Shown: one piece after another, positions 44,626 through 51,622 of the stretch
Position numbering within the stretch: position 1 is the first letter of the stretch
Layout: the number at the start of each line of letters is the position of its first letter
Source of the DNA: Aeromonas sanarellii
GTDB taxonomy: Bacteria; Pseudomonadota; Gammaproteobacteria; Enterobacterales; Aeromonadaceae
NCBI RefSeq assembly: GCF_000820085.1
Contig: NZ_CDBN01000004.1
Coordinates: 1-51,622 of the forward strand
Direction: 5' to 3'
Length of the DNA stretch: 51,622 nucleotides
Notes under the pieces: generated by a model
Database searches by the model: none
What the model saw: the letters and a program-made list of their open reading frames with translations, nothing else
What the model was told of the DNA's origin: nothing
Position numbers and translations under genes: made by a program

Positions 44626-45630
44626 ATGATGAAACTGGATGAAATCGCCGCGCTGGCCGGTGTCTCGCGTACCACGGCCAGCTATGTGATCAACGGCAAG
44701 GCCGATCAATACCGCATCAGCCAGGCCACCCGCGACAAGGTGATGGCCGTGGTCCATGCCCACAACTATCAGCCGGACAGCCGCGCCGCCTCCCTGCGTG
44801 GCGGCCAGACCAGGACACTGGGCTTCATCCTGCCCGACCTCGAGAACGCCAGCTATGCCAAGCTCGCCAAGCGCCTCGAACAGGGGGCCCGCACCCAGGG
44901 TTATCAGCTGCTGATCGTCTGCTCGGAAGACGAACCGGACACCGAGAAGGAGCTGGCCCGCATGCTGGTCAGCCGTCATGTGGATGCACTGCTGGTGGCG
45001 AGCTGCCTGCCCCCGTCGGATCCCTTCTATCTGGAACAGCAGGCCAGGGGGGTGCAGATCCTCGCCATCGACCGGGCCATGAGCGCCGATCACTTCGTCA
45101 CCGTCGCGAGCGAAAACCAGAAGGCGAGCTTCGATCTCACCGCCTCCCTGCTCAGCCCCGCCCTGCGCCATGTGGCGCTGATCACCGCCCTGCCCACCCT
45201 CACGATCAGCCATGAGCGACGCGCCGGCTTCGAACAGGCCCTGGCCAGCCATGCCAGCCCCCTGACGGCCCACATCTGCGAAGGTGCGCAGTTCTCCCGC
45301 GCCGAGGGGTATCGCCTGATCAAGGCGTTGCACCGGCAACTCGGCCAGTTGCCCGAGGCCCTGGTGACCACCTCCTACATTCTGATGGAGGGGGTGCTCG
45401 ATTATCTGCTGGAAAGAGAGCTGGGACAGGAGAGCGACATGAGCCGGATCGCCATGGCCACCTTCGGGGATGACCGCCTGCTCGACTTCCTCCCCTTTGG
45501 CATCAACTCCCTGCCCCAACAACATGACGCCCTGGCCGGCCAGGCGCTCACCCTGGCCCTCGAGGCCATCAACGGCACCTACCGCGCCGGCCTGCACTAC
45601 GTGAGCCGCACCCTGAAACGCCGCCGCTAG
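44626..45630 (+). CDS. fruR: Fructose repressor FruR (Cra family)
   Basis: FruR is a LacI-family regulator that responds to fructose phosphates. It has 334 residues. MKLDEIAALAGVSRTTASYVINGKADQYRIS is the Cra-type helix-turn-helix, and RGGQTRTLGFILPDLENASYAKL leads into the effector domain. Close similarity to Cra and its position facing fruBKA suggest local fructose control; a global role like that of E. coli Cra is possible but cannot be judged from this window. Either of two adjacent ATG codons can start it. Confidence 0.93.
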   Translation: MMKLDEIAALAGVSRTTASYVINGKADQYRISQATRDKVMAVVHAHNYQPDSRAASLRGGQTRTLGFILPDLENASYAKLAKRLEQGARTQGYQLLIVCSEDEPDTEKELARMLVSRHVDALLVASCLPPSDPFYLEQQARGVQILAIDRAMSADHFVTVASENQKASFDLTASLLSPALRHVALITALPTLTISHERRAGFEQALASHASPLTAHICEGAQFSRAEGYRLIKALHRQLGQLPEALVTTSYILMEGVLDYLLERELGQESDMSRIAMATFGDDRLLDFLPFGINSLPQQHDALAGQALTLALEAINGTYRAGLHYVSRTLKRRR

Positions 45631-45932
45631 GCCGGGGCGCAGACGCCGGGGGCGACAGGGTCGCCTTCGGTCATGCTGGCCCCACAGCGCCGCCCCACGG
45701 CCATAGCCGAACTGTCATCTTTTATTTCCACCTTTTTGCCTTTCACAGCAGAACACTCGCGCAATCTCGCTTGTTTTCGATATTTTAATCCGTTAAGTTG
45801 GCAACCCTGTTTTACAACCTGCGGCTGTTCGTAACGATGTCTCCACTCCGATATTGCTAGCCTCCGGCCTCGATCCCGGAGGTGCCCCCTTCCTTGCCCT
45901 GGCACTCTTTTTCTCAATCCCGGATGGATACT
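45631..45932 (+). promoter_or_regulatory. tyrP control region with a TyrR-box-like site
   Basis: TGGCAA-N6-TTTACA at 45799-45816 keeps the invariant G and C of the TyrR box (TGTAAA-N6-TTTACA) and one perfect half. It lies about 117 bases before tyrP. In E. coli tyrP is controlled by TyrR. The upstream 150 bases are AT-rich around 45715-45800. No terminator for fruR with a convincing T-tract is seen. Confidence 0.5.
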
Positions 45933-47126
45933 ATGAACACCAAGACTCTCGGTTGTACCCTGCTTATCGCCGGCACCACCATAGGGGCCGGCATGCTGGC
46001 CCTGCCGCTGGCCTCTTCGTCCCTGGGTGGCCCCGCCACCCTGTTGCTGATGGTCGGCCTCTGGGCCCTGATGGCCTTCACCGCCATGCTGCAGGTGGAA
46101 GCCAGCCTCAACACCGGCAAGTGGTACCTGCACCAGCTGGCGGATCACCTGCTCGGCCCCTGGGGCAAGCGCATCGCCTCCTTCTGCATCCTGATGCTGT
46201 TCTACGCGCTGGCCTCCGCCTACATCAGCGGCGGCAGCAGCCTGCTGGTTCAGGCGCTGACCGATGCCGGCATGAGCGTCAGCCAGGAGCAGGCGGCCTG
46301 GGCCTTCACCCTGCTGTTCGGCGGCATGGTCTGCGTCGGCACCAAACAGGTGGATTACCTCAACCGCCTGATGTTCACCGTGAAACTGGTGATCATGGTG
46401 GGGGTACTGGCCCTGCTGCTGCCGCGCGCCGAGGGACAACACCTGCTTGCCATGCCGCTCGGTCAGGGCTTGCTGCTGGCGGGCCTGCCGGTGATCTTCA
46501 CCTCCTTCGGTTTTCACGGCTCCATCCCTAGCGTGATGATCTACCTCGGCGACTGCCCCAGGCAGCTACGCCGGGTCTTCGTGTGGGGCTCCGCCCTCCC
46601 CCTCATCCTCTACGTGCTGTGGCAGGTGGCGATCCTGGGGCTGCTGGGCCAGCAATCCCTGATCCAGACTGGCGGCGCTCTGGACAGCCTGCTCGCCAGC
46701 GTCGGCAACCTGGTGAACTGGCCCGCCTTCAACCAGGCCATGCACCTCTTTGCGGATCTCGCGCTCGCCACCTCCTTCCTCGGGGTGACGCTGGGGCTGT
46801 TCGACTTCATGGCCAAGGTGACCCAACGCAAGGACAACTGGCAGGGGCGCACCCAGACCGGTCTCATCACCTTCGTGCCACCGCTGCTGTTCGCCCTCTA
46901 CTTCCCCCAGGGCTTCATCATGGCGCTCGGCTACGCCGCCATCGCGCTCGCGGTGCTGGCGGTGCTGCTGCCGGTGGCCCTGGTGTGGCAGAGCCGCAAG
47001 CAAGCCGAACCCCACCACTACCGGGTCCCGGGCGGCGTGCTGGCCCTGGGTCTCGCCGGTGCCATGGGGGTGCTGATCGTCGGGGTACAGGTGAGCGTCA
47101 GCCTCGGCATGCTGCCCGCGCTCTAA
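45933..47126 (+). CDS. tyrP: Tyrosine-specific transporter
   Basis: TyrP is a proton-coupled inner-membrane importer for tyrosine of the aromatic amino acid family. The 397-residue protein has about 11 membrane segments. GTTIGAGMLALPLA opens the first, and VIFTSFGFHGSIPSVMIYL is a signature shared with TyrP and Mtr. HLFADLALATSFLGVTLGLFD closely matches E. coli TyrP. MNTKTLG at 45933 is chosen as the start because GGATGGA precedes it and E. coli TyrP begins similarly. A TyrR-like box upstream supports the assignment over Mtr or TnaB. Confidence 0.9.
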   Translation: MNTKTLGCTLLIAGTTIGAGMLALPLASSSLGGPATLLLMVGLWALMAFTAMLQVEASLNTGKWYLHQLADHLLGPWGKRIASFCILMLFYALASAYISGGSSLLVQALTDAGMSVSQEQAAWAFTLLFGGMVCVGTKQVDYLNRLMFTVKLVIMVGVLALLLPRAEGQHLLAMPLGQGLLLAGLPVIFTSFGFHGSIPSVMIYLGDCPRQLRRVFVWGSALPLILYVLWQVAILGLLGQQSLIQTGGALDSLLASVGNLVNWPAFNQAMHLFADLALATSFLGVTLGLFDFMAKVTQRKDNWQGRTQTGLITFVPPLLFALYFPQGFIMALGYAAIALAVLAVLLPVALVWQSRKQAEPHHYRVPGGVLALGLAGAMGVLIVGVQVSVSLGMLPAL

Positions 47127-47150
47127 GCCGCGACTTTCCCTGCGGCTCGC

Positions 47151-47185
47151 GAGAGGCCCCGCCAACCGGGTTGGCGGGGCCTCTC
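47151..47185 (+). terminator. Long hairpin after tyrP
   Basis: GAGAGGCCCCGCCAAC and GTTGGCGGGGCCTCTC form a perfect 16-bp stem with a 3-base loop. The following bases (GTCATTTG) are only weakly T-rich. It is 24 bases beyond the tyrP stop and is the probable terminator. Confidence 0.75.
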
Positions 47186-47290
47186 GTCATTTGCCCGCCC
47201 TGCGGCGGGATGCCGGCCCTTGCCCCTCTGCCTCCACTCTCTGCTTTCACTCTCTCCATCCGCGTCCCGATATGAACAAAATGCCATGTG

Positions 47291-47300
47291 TATGTACATA
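47291..47300. promoter_or_regulatory. Palindrome in the toxin-antitoxin promoter region
   Basis: TATGTACATA is a perfect 10-bp palindrome in an AT-rich patch (47270-47310) about 80 bases before the antitoxin gene. RES/Xre antitoxins repress their own promoters through such sites, so this is a candidate operator. The promoter hexamers themselves are not clear. Confidence 0.4.
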
Positions 47301-47378
47301 TATGGACAACTCCACCATACTGAGAACAAGGCGAACCCATACCGGGGTTCGCCCCGATGCAATCCATAAGGAGGAGCC

Positions 47379-47783
47379 ATGGTCGCCACAGCACAAGCCA
47401 ATCACCGGGACAATGCCGTCGATCCCAGCAAGGCGCTGCCGGTGGTGTTTCGCATCCTGGACAAATGGCGGTGCAGCACGGATGAACAGCTGACGCTGTT
47501 CGGCATCTCTTCCCGTTCAACTCTGAACAAGTACAAGGAGGCGAGCGGTGGCATCCGTCTCAGCGCCGATCTGCAGGAGCGGATGAGCTACATCCTCAAC
47601 ATCCACAAGAGCCTGCGGGTGCTGTTCAGCGTCGATGAGAGCATCTACGGCTGGGTGCGCAAACCCAACAGCCACCCCTTCTTCGCCGGGCGCAGCGCCA
47701 TGGACGTCATGCAGGGGGGGCGCGTCGCCGATCTCTATGAGGTGGCCACCCGGTTGCACGCCTGGCGCGGAGGCATGGCCTGA
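47379..47783 (+). CDS. Xre/MbcA/ParS-type antitoxin (DUF2384)
   Basis: The 134-residue product is the antitoxin of a RES/Xre pair. Residues about 15-65 form an Xre-like helix-turn-helix (LFGISSRSTLNKYKEASGG). Residues about 75-130 form the DUF2384 toxin-binding domain (LRVLFSVDESIYGWVRKPNSHPFFAGRSAMDVM), with the conserved W-x-x-x-PN pattern and a C-terminal helix that inserts into the toxin. AAGGAGGA gives a strong ribosome-binding site. The stop overlaps the toxin start (TGATG), so the pair is translationally coupled with the antitoxin first. Confidence 0.92.
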   Translation: MVATAQANHRDNAVDPSKALPVVFRILDKWRCSTDEQLTLFGISSRSTLNKYKEASGGIRLSADLQERMSYILNIHKSLRVLFSVDESIYGWVRKPNSHPFFAGRSAMDVMQGGRVADLYEVATRLHAWRGGMA

Positions 47784-48475
47784 TGTCCGCGATGCCGCCA
47801 TCGCGCGAGCTGCAGGATCAGCAGGCCTTTCGCATCATCCCGAGCCGCTATCCCCCCATCTGCCTCTATGAGGACGTGGCCAACGCGGACGAGCTGGAGG
47901 CGGTCTGGGCCGTCGAGGCCCTGACCAACGATCGCCTGCGGGAAGAGGCCGGGGAGCTGGCGCGAGTGCCGAAAGAGGATTGGCTGGTGGGGCTGGCCGG
48001 CGGTAGCTATGTGATGGCCGCCTTCACCTACCTCAATCCCGAGGGGGCCCGCTTCACCACGGGAGACTTCGGCGGCTACTACTGCGCCCCCCTGCTCGAC
48101 ACTGCGGTGAAAGAGACCGTCTATCACCAGGAGCGGATCTTCGGCTACACCAATGAACCGCCCCAGAAGCTGCAGATGCGGGTGCTGCACACCGAGTTCT
48201 GCGCCCGCCTCGTCGATATCCGGGGGGAGGATTACCTCGCCTCCCCCCTCTATCACGCCACCGACTATGGCCACTCCCAGGCCTTCGCCCGGGAGCAGAA
48301 GCGAGGCGGGGCGGACGGCATCCACTACCGCTCGGTACGCCATAGCGGCCACGACTGCTACGTGCTCTACCGCCCCCGCCTCATCACCAAAATTCACCAG
48401 ACCCAGCATCTGGAGTACCACTGGAACGGCAGCGCCATCGCCAATGTGCTGCAGATCAGGCTGTATGGAGAGTGA
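47783..48475 (+). CDS. RES-domain toxin, probable NAD phosphorylase
   Basis: This 230-residue protein has the RES fold named for its conserved Arg, Glu and Ser. Candidates are R17 (FRIIPSRYPP), E111 (TAVKETVYHQE) and S184 (GIHYRSVR). Characterised RES toxins deplete NAD by phosphorolysis or hydrolysis and stop growth; this is inferred here from the family. Start overlap with the antitoxin gene and the domain type of that neighbour make the assignment firm. All three key positions look intact, so the toxin is probably functional. A second ATG at residue 4 is possible. Confidence 0.92.
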   Translation: MSAMPPSRELQDQQAFRIIPSRYPPICLYEDVANADELEAVWAVEALTNDRLREEAGELARVPKEDWLVGLAGGSYVMAAFTYLNPEGARFTTGDFGGYYCAPLLDTAVKETVYHQERIFGYTNEPPQKLQMRVLHTEFCARLVDIRGEDYLASPLYHATDYGHSQAFAREQKRGGADGIHYRSVRHSGHDCYVLYRPRLITKIHQTQHLEYHWNGSAIANVLQIRLYGE

Positions 48476-48511
48476 TCAGAGCAAGGTCCCTCAAACCAGC
48501 CATGAATGACA

Positions 48512-48548
48512 CAAGCCCCGCCAACCGATGTTGACGGGGCTTGGCTTT
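48512..48548 (+). terminator. Terminator of the toxin-antitoxin operon
   Basis: CAAGCCCCG-C-CAAC at 48512-48525 pairs with GTTG-A-CGGGGCTTG at 48530-48543, with one mismatch and a 4-base loop. GCTTTT follows. It lies 36 bases after the toxin stop. Confidence 0.75.
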
Positions 48549-48654
48549 TGGGGTGGACAACGGACGTGCCAACCCGGCAAAGATTGCTGCTAGCCTCAGA
48601 GACAAGCCATTGGATCATCAGCAAAATCAAGCAAGCCACCACGGAGCCACTCAT

Positions 48655-49041
48655 ATGACCATAGTGCCCATCTACGCAGCCCTGCTCGCCCTGCTCTTTG
48701 TCTTGCTCAGCGTACGCACCATTCGCACCCGCCATAGTCGGGGAGTGGCGCTGGGGTACGGGGATGATCCCGCCATGCTGCGAGTCATGCGGGTACATGC
48801 CAACTTTGCCGAGTATGTCCCCCTCACGCTGCTGCTCATCTATTTTGTCGAAGCCTCCGGCCACACGCCCTGGCTAGTCCATCTGCTGGGAGCCACCCTG
48901 TTGTTTGCCCGCCTCTGCCACGCCTTTGGCATGAGCCGCACGCCGGAAAATTTCCGCTACAGGGTACTGGGAATGGGGCTGACCTTCAGCGTGATCCTGG
49001 TAAGTGCAGCGTATATCTTGATCACGGCACTCATCTCTTGA
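48655..49041 (+). CDS. MAPEG-family membrane protein, YecN-like
   Basis: The 128-residue protein has four hydrophobic segments (about 3-20, 56-74, 77-95 and 105-127). The family motif RVHANFAEYVPLTLLLIYF and the GATLLFARLCHAFGM segment match the bacterial YecN group of the MAPEG superfamily, whose eukaryotic members use glutathione. The function of the bacterial members is not settled. ATG 48655 is chosen because GGAG precedes it and homologues start MTIVPIYA-like; a longer frame from 48541 overlaps the preceding terminator. It stands alone between two terminators. Confidence 0.88.
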   Translation: MTIVPIYAALLALLFVLLSVRTIRTRHSRGVALGYGDDPAMLRVMRVHANFAEYVPLTLLLIYFVEASGHTPWLVHLLGATLLFARLCHAFGMSRTPENFRYRVLGMGLTFSVILVSAAYILITALIS

Positions 49042-49067
49042 CCGCTTCACGACCGGCCAGAAAGACA

Positions 49068-49097
49068 AAAACCCCGCCAGATTGGCGGGGCTTTTTT
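49068..49097. terminator. Terminator between the MAPEG gene and rhlE
   Basis: CCCCGCCA at 49072-49079 pairs with TGGCGGGG at 49083-49090 around a 3-base loop. An A-tract precedes it and CTTTTTT follows. The genes on both sides converge, so it can act in both directions. Confidence 0.88.
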
Positions 49098-49135
49098 AGC
49101 AACCGAACTGCCTGGGAGCCTGGCTCCCGAGCCGC

Positions 49136-50536
49136 TTACTGGTTATGGCTGGCGCGGCGGGGGCGACGGGCCTGGGCCGGTTTAGCTGCACCGCCTTCCG
49201 GACGGGCACCGCCCTGGGGCTTGCCGCCGTTGCCACCACGACCACCGCCTGCATTGGCACCATTACCGGAGCGACCGGCGCCCTGGCGTTGGCCCTGGCC
49301 TTGACCTTGCGGGCGGGGCGCACGGCGCTGCTCGCTCGGATCCCGGGGCTCCTTGCGCAGCGGCGCACCTATGCCGCGGGCGATGTTGTCGAGGGTCTCG
49401 CGGGAGGCCTCGAAGCCGGGCACCTGCTCGCAGGGGATGTTCTGCTTGGTCAGGCGTTCGATGGCCTTGATGAGCTTGCCCTCGTCGGCCGCCACCAGGG
49501 AGATGGCATGACCGGCGGCGCCGGCACGGCCGGTACGGCCGATGCGGTGCACGTAATCTTCCGCCACGTTCGGCAGCTCGAAGTTCACCACCTGGGGCAG
49601 CTTGTCGATGTCGAGGCCACGGGCCGCGATATCGGTCGCCACCATCACGCGCACACTGCCGTCTTTGAACCCTGACAGGGCGCGGGTACGGGCGCCCTGG
49701 CTCTTGTTGCCGTGGATGGCGGCGGCGCTGATGCCGTCTTTCTCGAGCTTCTCGGCAACCCGGTTGGCGATGTGCTTGGTGCGGGTGAACACCAGCACCT
49801 GCTGCCAGTCGTTGCTGGAGATGAGGTGGCTCAGGAGCGCGATCTTGTTGGCCTTGTCGCAGGGGTGCACCAGCTGCTCGATGCGCTCGGCGGTGCTGTT
49901 GCGCGGGGCCACTTCGATCACCGCCGGGTTGTCCAGGAGACCCGTGGCCAGCTCGCGGATCTCGTCTGCGAAGGTGGCGGAGAAGAGCAGGTTCTGGCGC
50001 TTCTTCGGCAGCAGGGCCAGGATACGGCGAATGTCGCGGATGAAGCCCATATCGAGCATGCGATCCGCTTCGTCCAGCACCAGGATCTCGACTTCGTCGA
50101 ACTTCACGGCGTTCTGGTTGTAGAGATCCATCAGGCGGCCCGGGCAGGCCACCAAGACGTCCAGACCACGGCGGGTCGCCATCATCTGGGGGTTGATGCT
50201 CACGCCGCCGAAGACCACGTGGCTGCGGATCGGCAGGTGCTTGCCGTAGTTGCGCACGCTCTCGCCCACCTGGGCGGCCAGCTCGCGGGTCGGGGTCAGC
50301 ACCAGGGCACGGATGCGATTGGGGGAGACCTTGCGCTTGCTTTCAGTCAAACGCTGCAGCATGGGCAGGGTGAAGCCTGCGGTCTTGCCGGTACCTGTCT
50401 GGGCGGCGGCCATCAGGTCGCGGCCAGCCAGGACGGCGGGGATCGCTTGTTGCTGGATGGGAGACGGGGTGTCGTAGCCTTGCTCGGCAACGGCACGCAA
50501 CAAGGGTTCGGCCAGACCGAGGGAAGTAAAACTCAT
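49136..50536 (-). CDS. rhlE: DEAD-box RNA helicase RhlE
   Basis: RhlE is an ATP-dependent RNA helicase linked to ribosome assembly and RNA turnover. The 466-residue protein has the Q motif ([11 protein letters not shown]), motif I AQTGTGKT (about 45-52), [22 protein letters not shown] and [10 protein letters not shown], all intact. The C-terminal tail (about 385-466) is a low-complexity stretch of Gly, Arg, Gln, Asn and Pro, probably a disordered RNA-binding tail. It is preceded by a 307-base divergent intergenic region. Confidence 0.93.
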   Translation of the reverse strand: MSFTSLGLAEPLLRAVAEQGYDTPSPIQQQAIPAVLAGRDLMAAAQTGTGKTAGFTLPMLQRLTESKRKVSPNRIRALVLTPTRELAAQVGESVRNYGKHLPIRSHVVFGGVSINPQMMATRRGLDVLVACPGRLMDLYNQNAVKFDEVEILVLDEADRMLDMGFIRDIRRILALLPKKRQNLLFSATFADEIRELATGLLDNPAVIEVAPRNSTAERIEQLVHPCDKANKIALLSHLISSNDWQQVLVFTRTKHIANRVAEKLEKDGISAAAIHGNKSQGARTRALSGFKDGSVRVMVATDIAARGLDIDKLPQVVNFELPNVAEDYVHRIGRTGRAGAAGHAISLVAADEGKLIKAIERLTKQNIPCEQVPGFEASRETLDNIARGIGAPLRKEPRDPSEQRRAPRPQGQGQGQRQGAGRSGNGANAGGGRGGNGGKPQGGARPEGGAAKPAQARRPRRASHNQ

Positions 50537-50843
50537 AGTTACCTGCTAGGGATAGGGGCGCCGGGGGTTTGTGGTGGGGCTCCTCTGCTGAGCCGATGCC
50601 ATCTCACAGGATCCGGGCCTATGGAGAAAACACGATTTCCCCGGGGAGCAGAGCAAAGGGGAAAGAATAGAGGCGCAGTCTAACGGAGTTGGCGCGGTTA
50701 CACGAGGAAAATGTGATGGGCCTCCCAGCACGGGTGGAAAAGCCGGTCAGGGCGCGGCAGAATGGCGAAAATGCGGCCGTATGGATCTGGGCCCCTGCAC
50801 ATGATGGAGAGGGCGGCGCAACACACGGAACAGGAGGTTCTGC
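50537..50843. other. Divergent intergenic region, rhlE and solute-binding gene
   Basis: No gene is supported here. The stretch should contain the rhlE promoter and 5' leader on one side and the promoter of the solute-binding protein on the other. AGGAGG at 50832-50837 is the ribosome-binding site of the latter. Plus-strand frames through this region continue into the next gene in the wrong frame and are Arg/Pro-rich shadows. Confidence 0.4.
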
Positions 50844-51622
50844 TTGAGAAGGATGTTCACCCCCACCACCATCCGGCGCATGCTGGTTCTCGCCTTGCCC
50901 CTCGTCCTGAGCCTGCCGCTCGGCGCCAGGGAGACACTGTCGGTGGCCTGGAGCCACTGGCCCCCCTTCAGCCAGATCGACGCGGACGGCACCCTCGGCG
51001 GGCTGGACGTGACCCTGACCCGCCGGATCCTGGGCGAGGCTGGCCTTCACCCTACCTTTCGCAACCTTCCCTGGGCCCGGGCCCTGCACCTCGTGGAGCG
51101 CCAGCAGCTGGATGTCGCCATGGGCGCCCTGAAGACCCCGGAGCGGGAGCGTTTCGCCCGCTTCTCGGCCCCCTACCGGCGCGCCAGTTTCGTGCTGCTG
51201 AGCCATCGCCCCGGGCCGGGCGAACCCGATCGCTGGCAAGGGCTGGAGCGGCTGACGGATCTGTGCCAAACGACTGGGCTGCACCTTGGCAAGCTGCGGG
51301 GCACCCGCCCCCTGCCCCTGAGCGAGGAGTGCCCCGCCCTCAGGCAGGCAACCGAATACAACTCGGACGACAGGCTGATCACCCTCTTGCTGGCGCGTCG
51401 CCTCGACGGCGTCATCATGGAGTGGCAACACGCCCATCACAGGCTCGAACAGCTAGGAGCAAACGGCTTCACCCAGTGCCAGGTGCTGCTGCACCAGCAG
51501 CCGGTGAGCCTGATGCTTGCAAGGGAAGCCGTGAGCGAGGCAACCCTGGCCCGCATCGATGCCGCCATCGCCACCCTGCCCCCGCCCAGCCCCGCCTTTG
51601 CCGCTCCTAGCTGTTCGAGCCT
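50844..51622 (+). CDS. Periplasmic solute-binding protein, SBP_bac_3 type (partial)
   Basis: The frame is open to the window end, so the C-terminus is missing; 259 codons are visible. A signal peptide (IRRMLVLALPLVLSLPLGA) is followed by ETLSVAWSHWPPFSQIDADGTLGGLDVTLTRRILGEAG, the start of a family 3 solute-binding fold. LPWARALHLVERQQLDVAMGALKTPERERFARFSAPYRR is another typical segment. TTG at 50844 is the likely start because AGGAGG lies 6 bases before it; the in-frame ATG at 50853 has no properly spaced site. Orphan proteins of this type often bind amino acids or act as sensor partners. The ligand cannot be inferred. Confidence 0.8.
   Translation, partial: MRRMFTPTTIRRMLVLALPLVLSLPLGARETLSVAWSHWPPFSQIDADGTLGGLDVTLTRRILGEAGLHPTFRNLPWARALHLVERQQLDVAMGALKTPERERFARFSAPYRRASFVLLSHRPGPGEPDRWQGLERLTDLCQTTGLHLGKLRGTRPLPLSEECPALRQATEYNSDDRLITLLLARRLDGVIMEWQHAHHRLEQLGANGFTQCQVLLHQQPVSLMLAREAVSEATLARIDAAIATLPPPSPAFAAPSCSS

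Noticed and set aside
45627..46517. A minus-strand frame of 296 codons opposite tyrP and its upstream region
   Set aside because: It has low-complexity Gln/Gly/His composition and runs across a promoter region and a certain gene.
50762..51610. A plus-strand frame of 282 codons at the right end
   Set aside because: It is the wrong frame of the solute-binding gene: Pro/Arg-rich, with no ribosome-binding site. The frame from 50844 gives a signal peptide and a family 3 binding-protein sequence.

Overview
The window is a stretch of gammaproteobacterial chromosome with high G+C coding sequence. Gene content and order point strongly to the genus Aeromonas: a secreted GH13 amylase of the Aeromonas type, an rbsDACBKR operon, thrS-infC-rpmI-rplT-pheST-ihfA, gyrA divergent from ubiG, nrdAB-yfaE and fruBKA divergent from fruR. 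No tRNA, rRNA, insertion sequence, prophage or CRISPR array is visible. This assignment rests on recognition of protein sequences and synteny, not on a database search.

Layout. (1) 1-3.4 kb: ttcA (tRNA thiolation), two poorly known envelope genes on the minus strand, and a glutathione S-transferase. (2) 3.5-9.6 kb: a complete ribose uptake and catabolism operon, rbsDACBKR, behind a CRP-like site and a cluster of RbsR-type palindromes, with a terminator-like hairpin between rbsB and rbsK. (3) 9.6-18.5 kb, minus strand: a signalling block. It holds a BvgS-type hybrid histidine kinase, a REC protein with a degenerate EAL-like tail, a stand-alone Pat-type GNAT acetyltransferase and the CobB sirtuin, followed by a small periplasmic molybdopterin-fold-like protein and a membrane GGDEF diguanylate cyclase. 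(4) 18.5-25.7 kb, minus strand: the translation block thrS-infC-rpmI-rplT, pheS-pheT and ihfA. It shows a tRNA-Thr anticodon-arm mimic before thrS, an AUA start codon for infC and an attenuator-like terminator before pheS. (5) 25.9-30 kb: small and accessory genes, a PA0069-type radical SAM protein and the amylase. (6) 30-38.8 kb: gyrA, ubiG with a MupP-like phosphatase, and nrdA-nrdB-yfaE behind two perfect DnaA boxes and a pair of NrdR boxes. (7) 38.9-47.2 kb: mltA, a DUF1289 gene, fruBKA with divergent fruR and twin FruR operators, and tyrP. (8) 47.3-51.6 kb: a RES/Xre toxin-antitoxin pair, a MAPEG protein, the RNA helicase rhlE and a solute-binding protein cut by the window end.

Most of the window is conserved housekeeping sequence. 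The least explained part is the minus-strand block at 11.8-18.5 kb. There a phosphorelay kinase, its probable REC partner and a protein-acetyltransferase-like gene are packed with gaps of 1-3 bases, and the deacetylase CobB follows. That arrangement suggests a link between two-component signalling and reversible lysine acetylation. Functions are assigned from sequence motifs recalled from known families. Regulatory sites are pattern matches and have not been tested.
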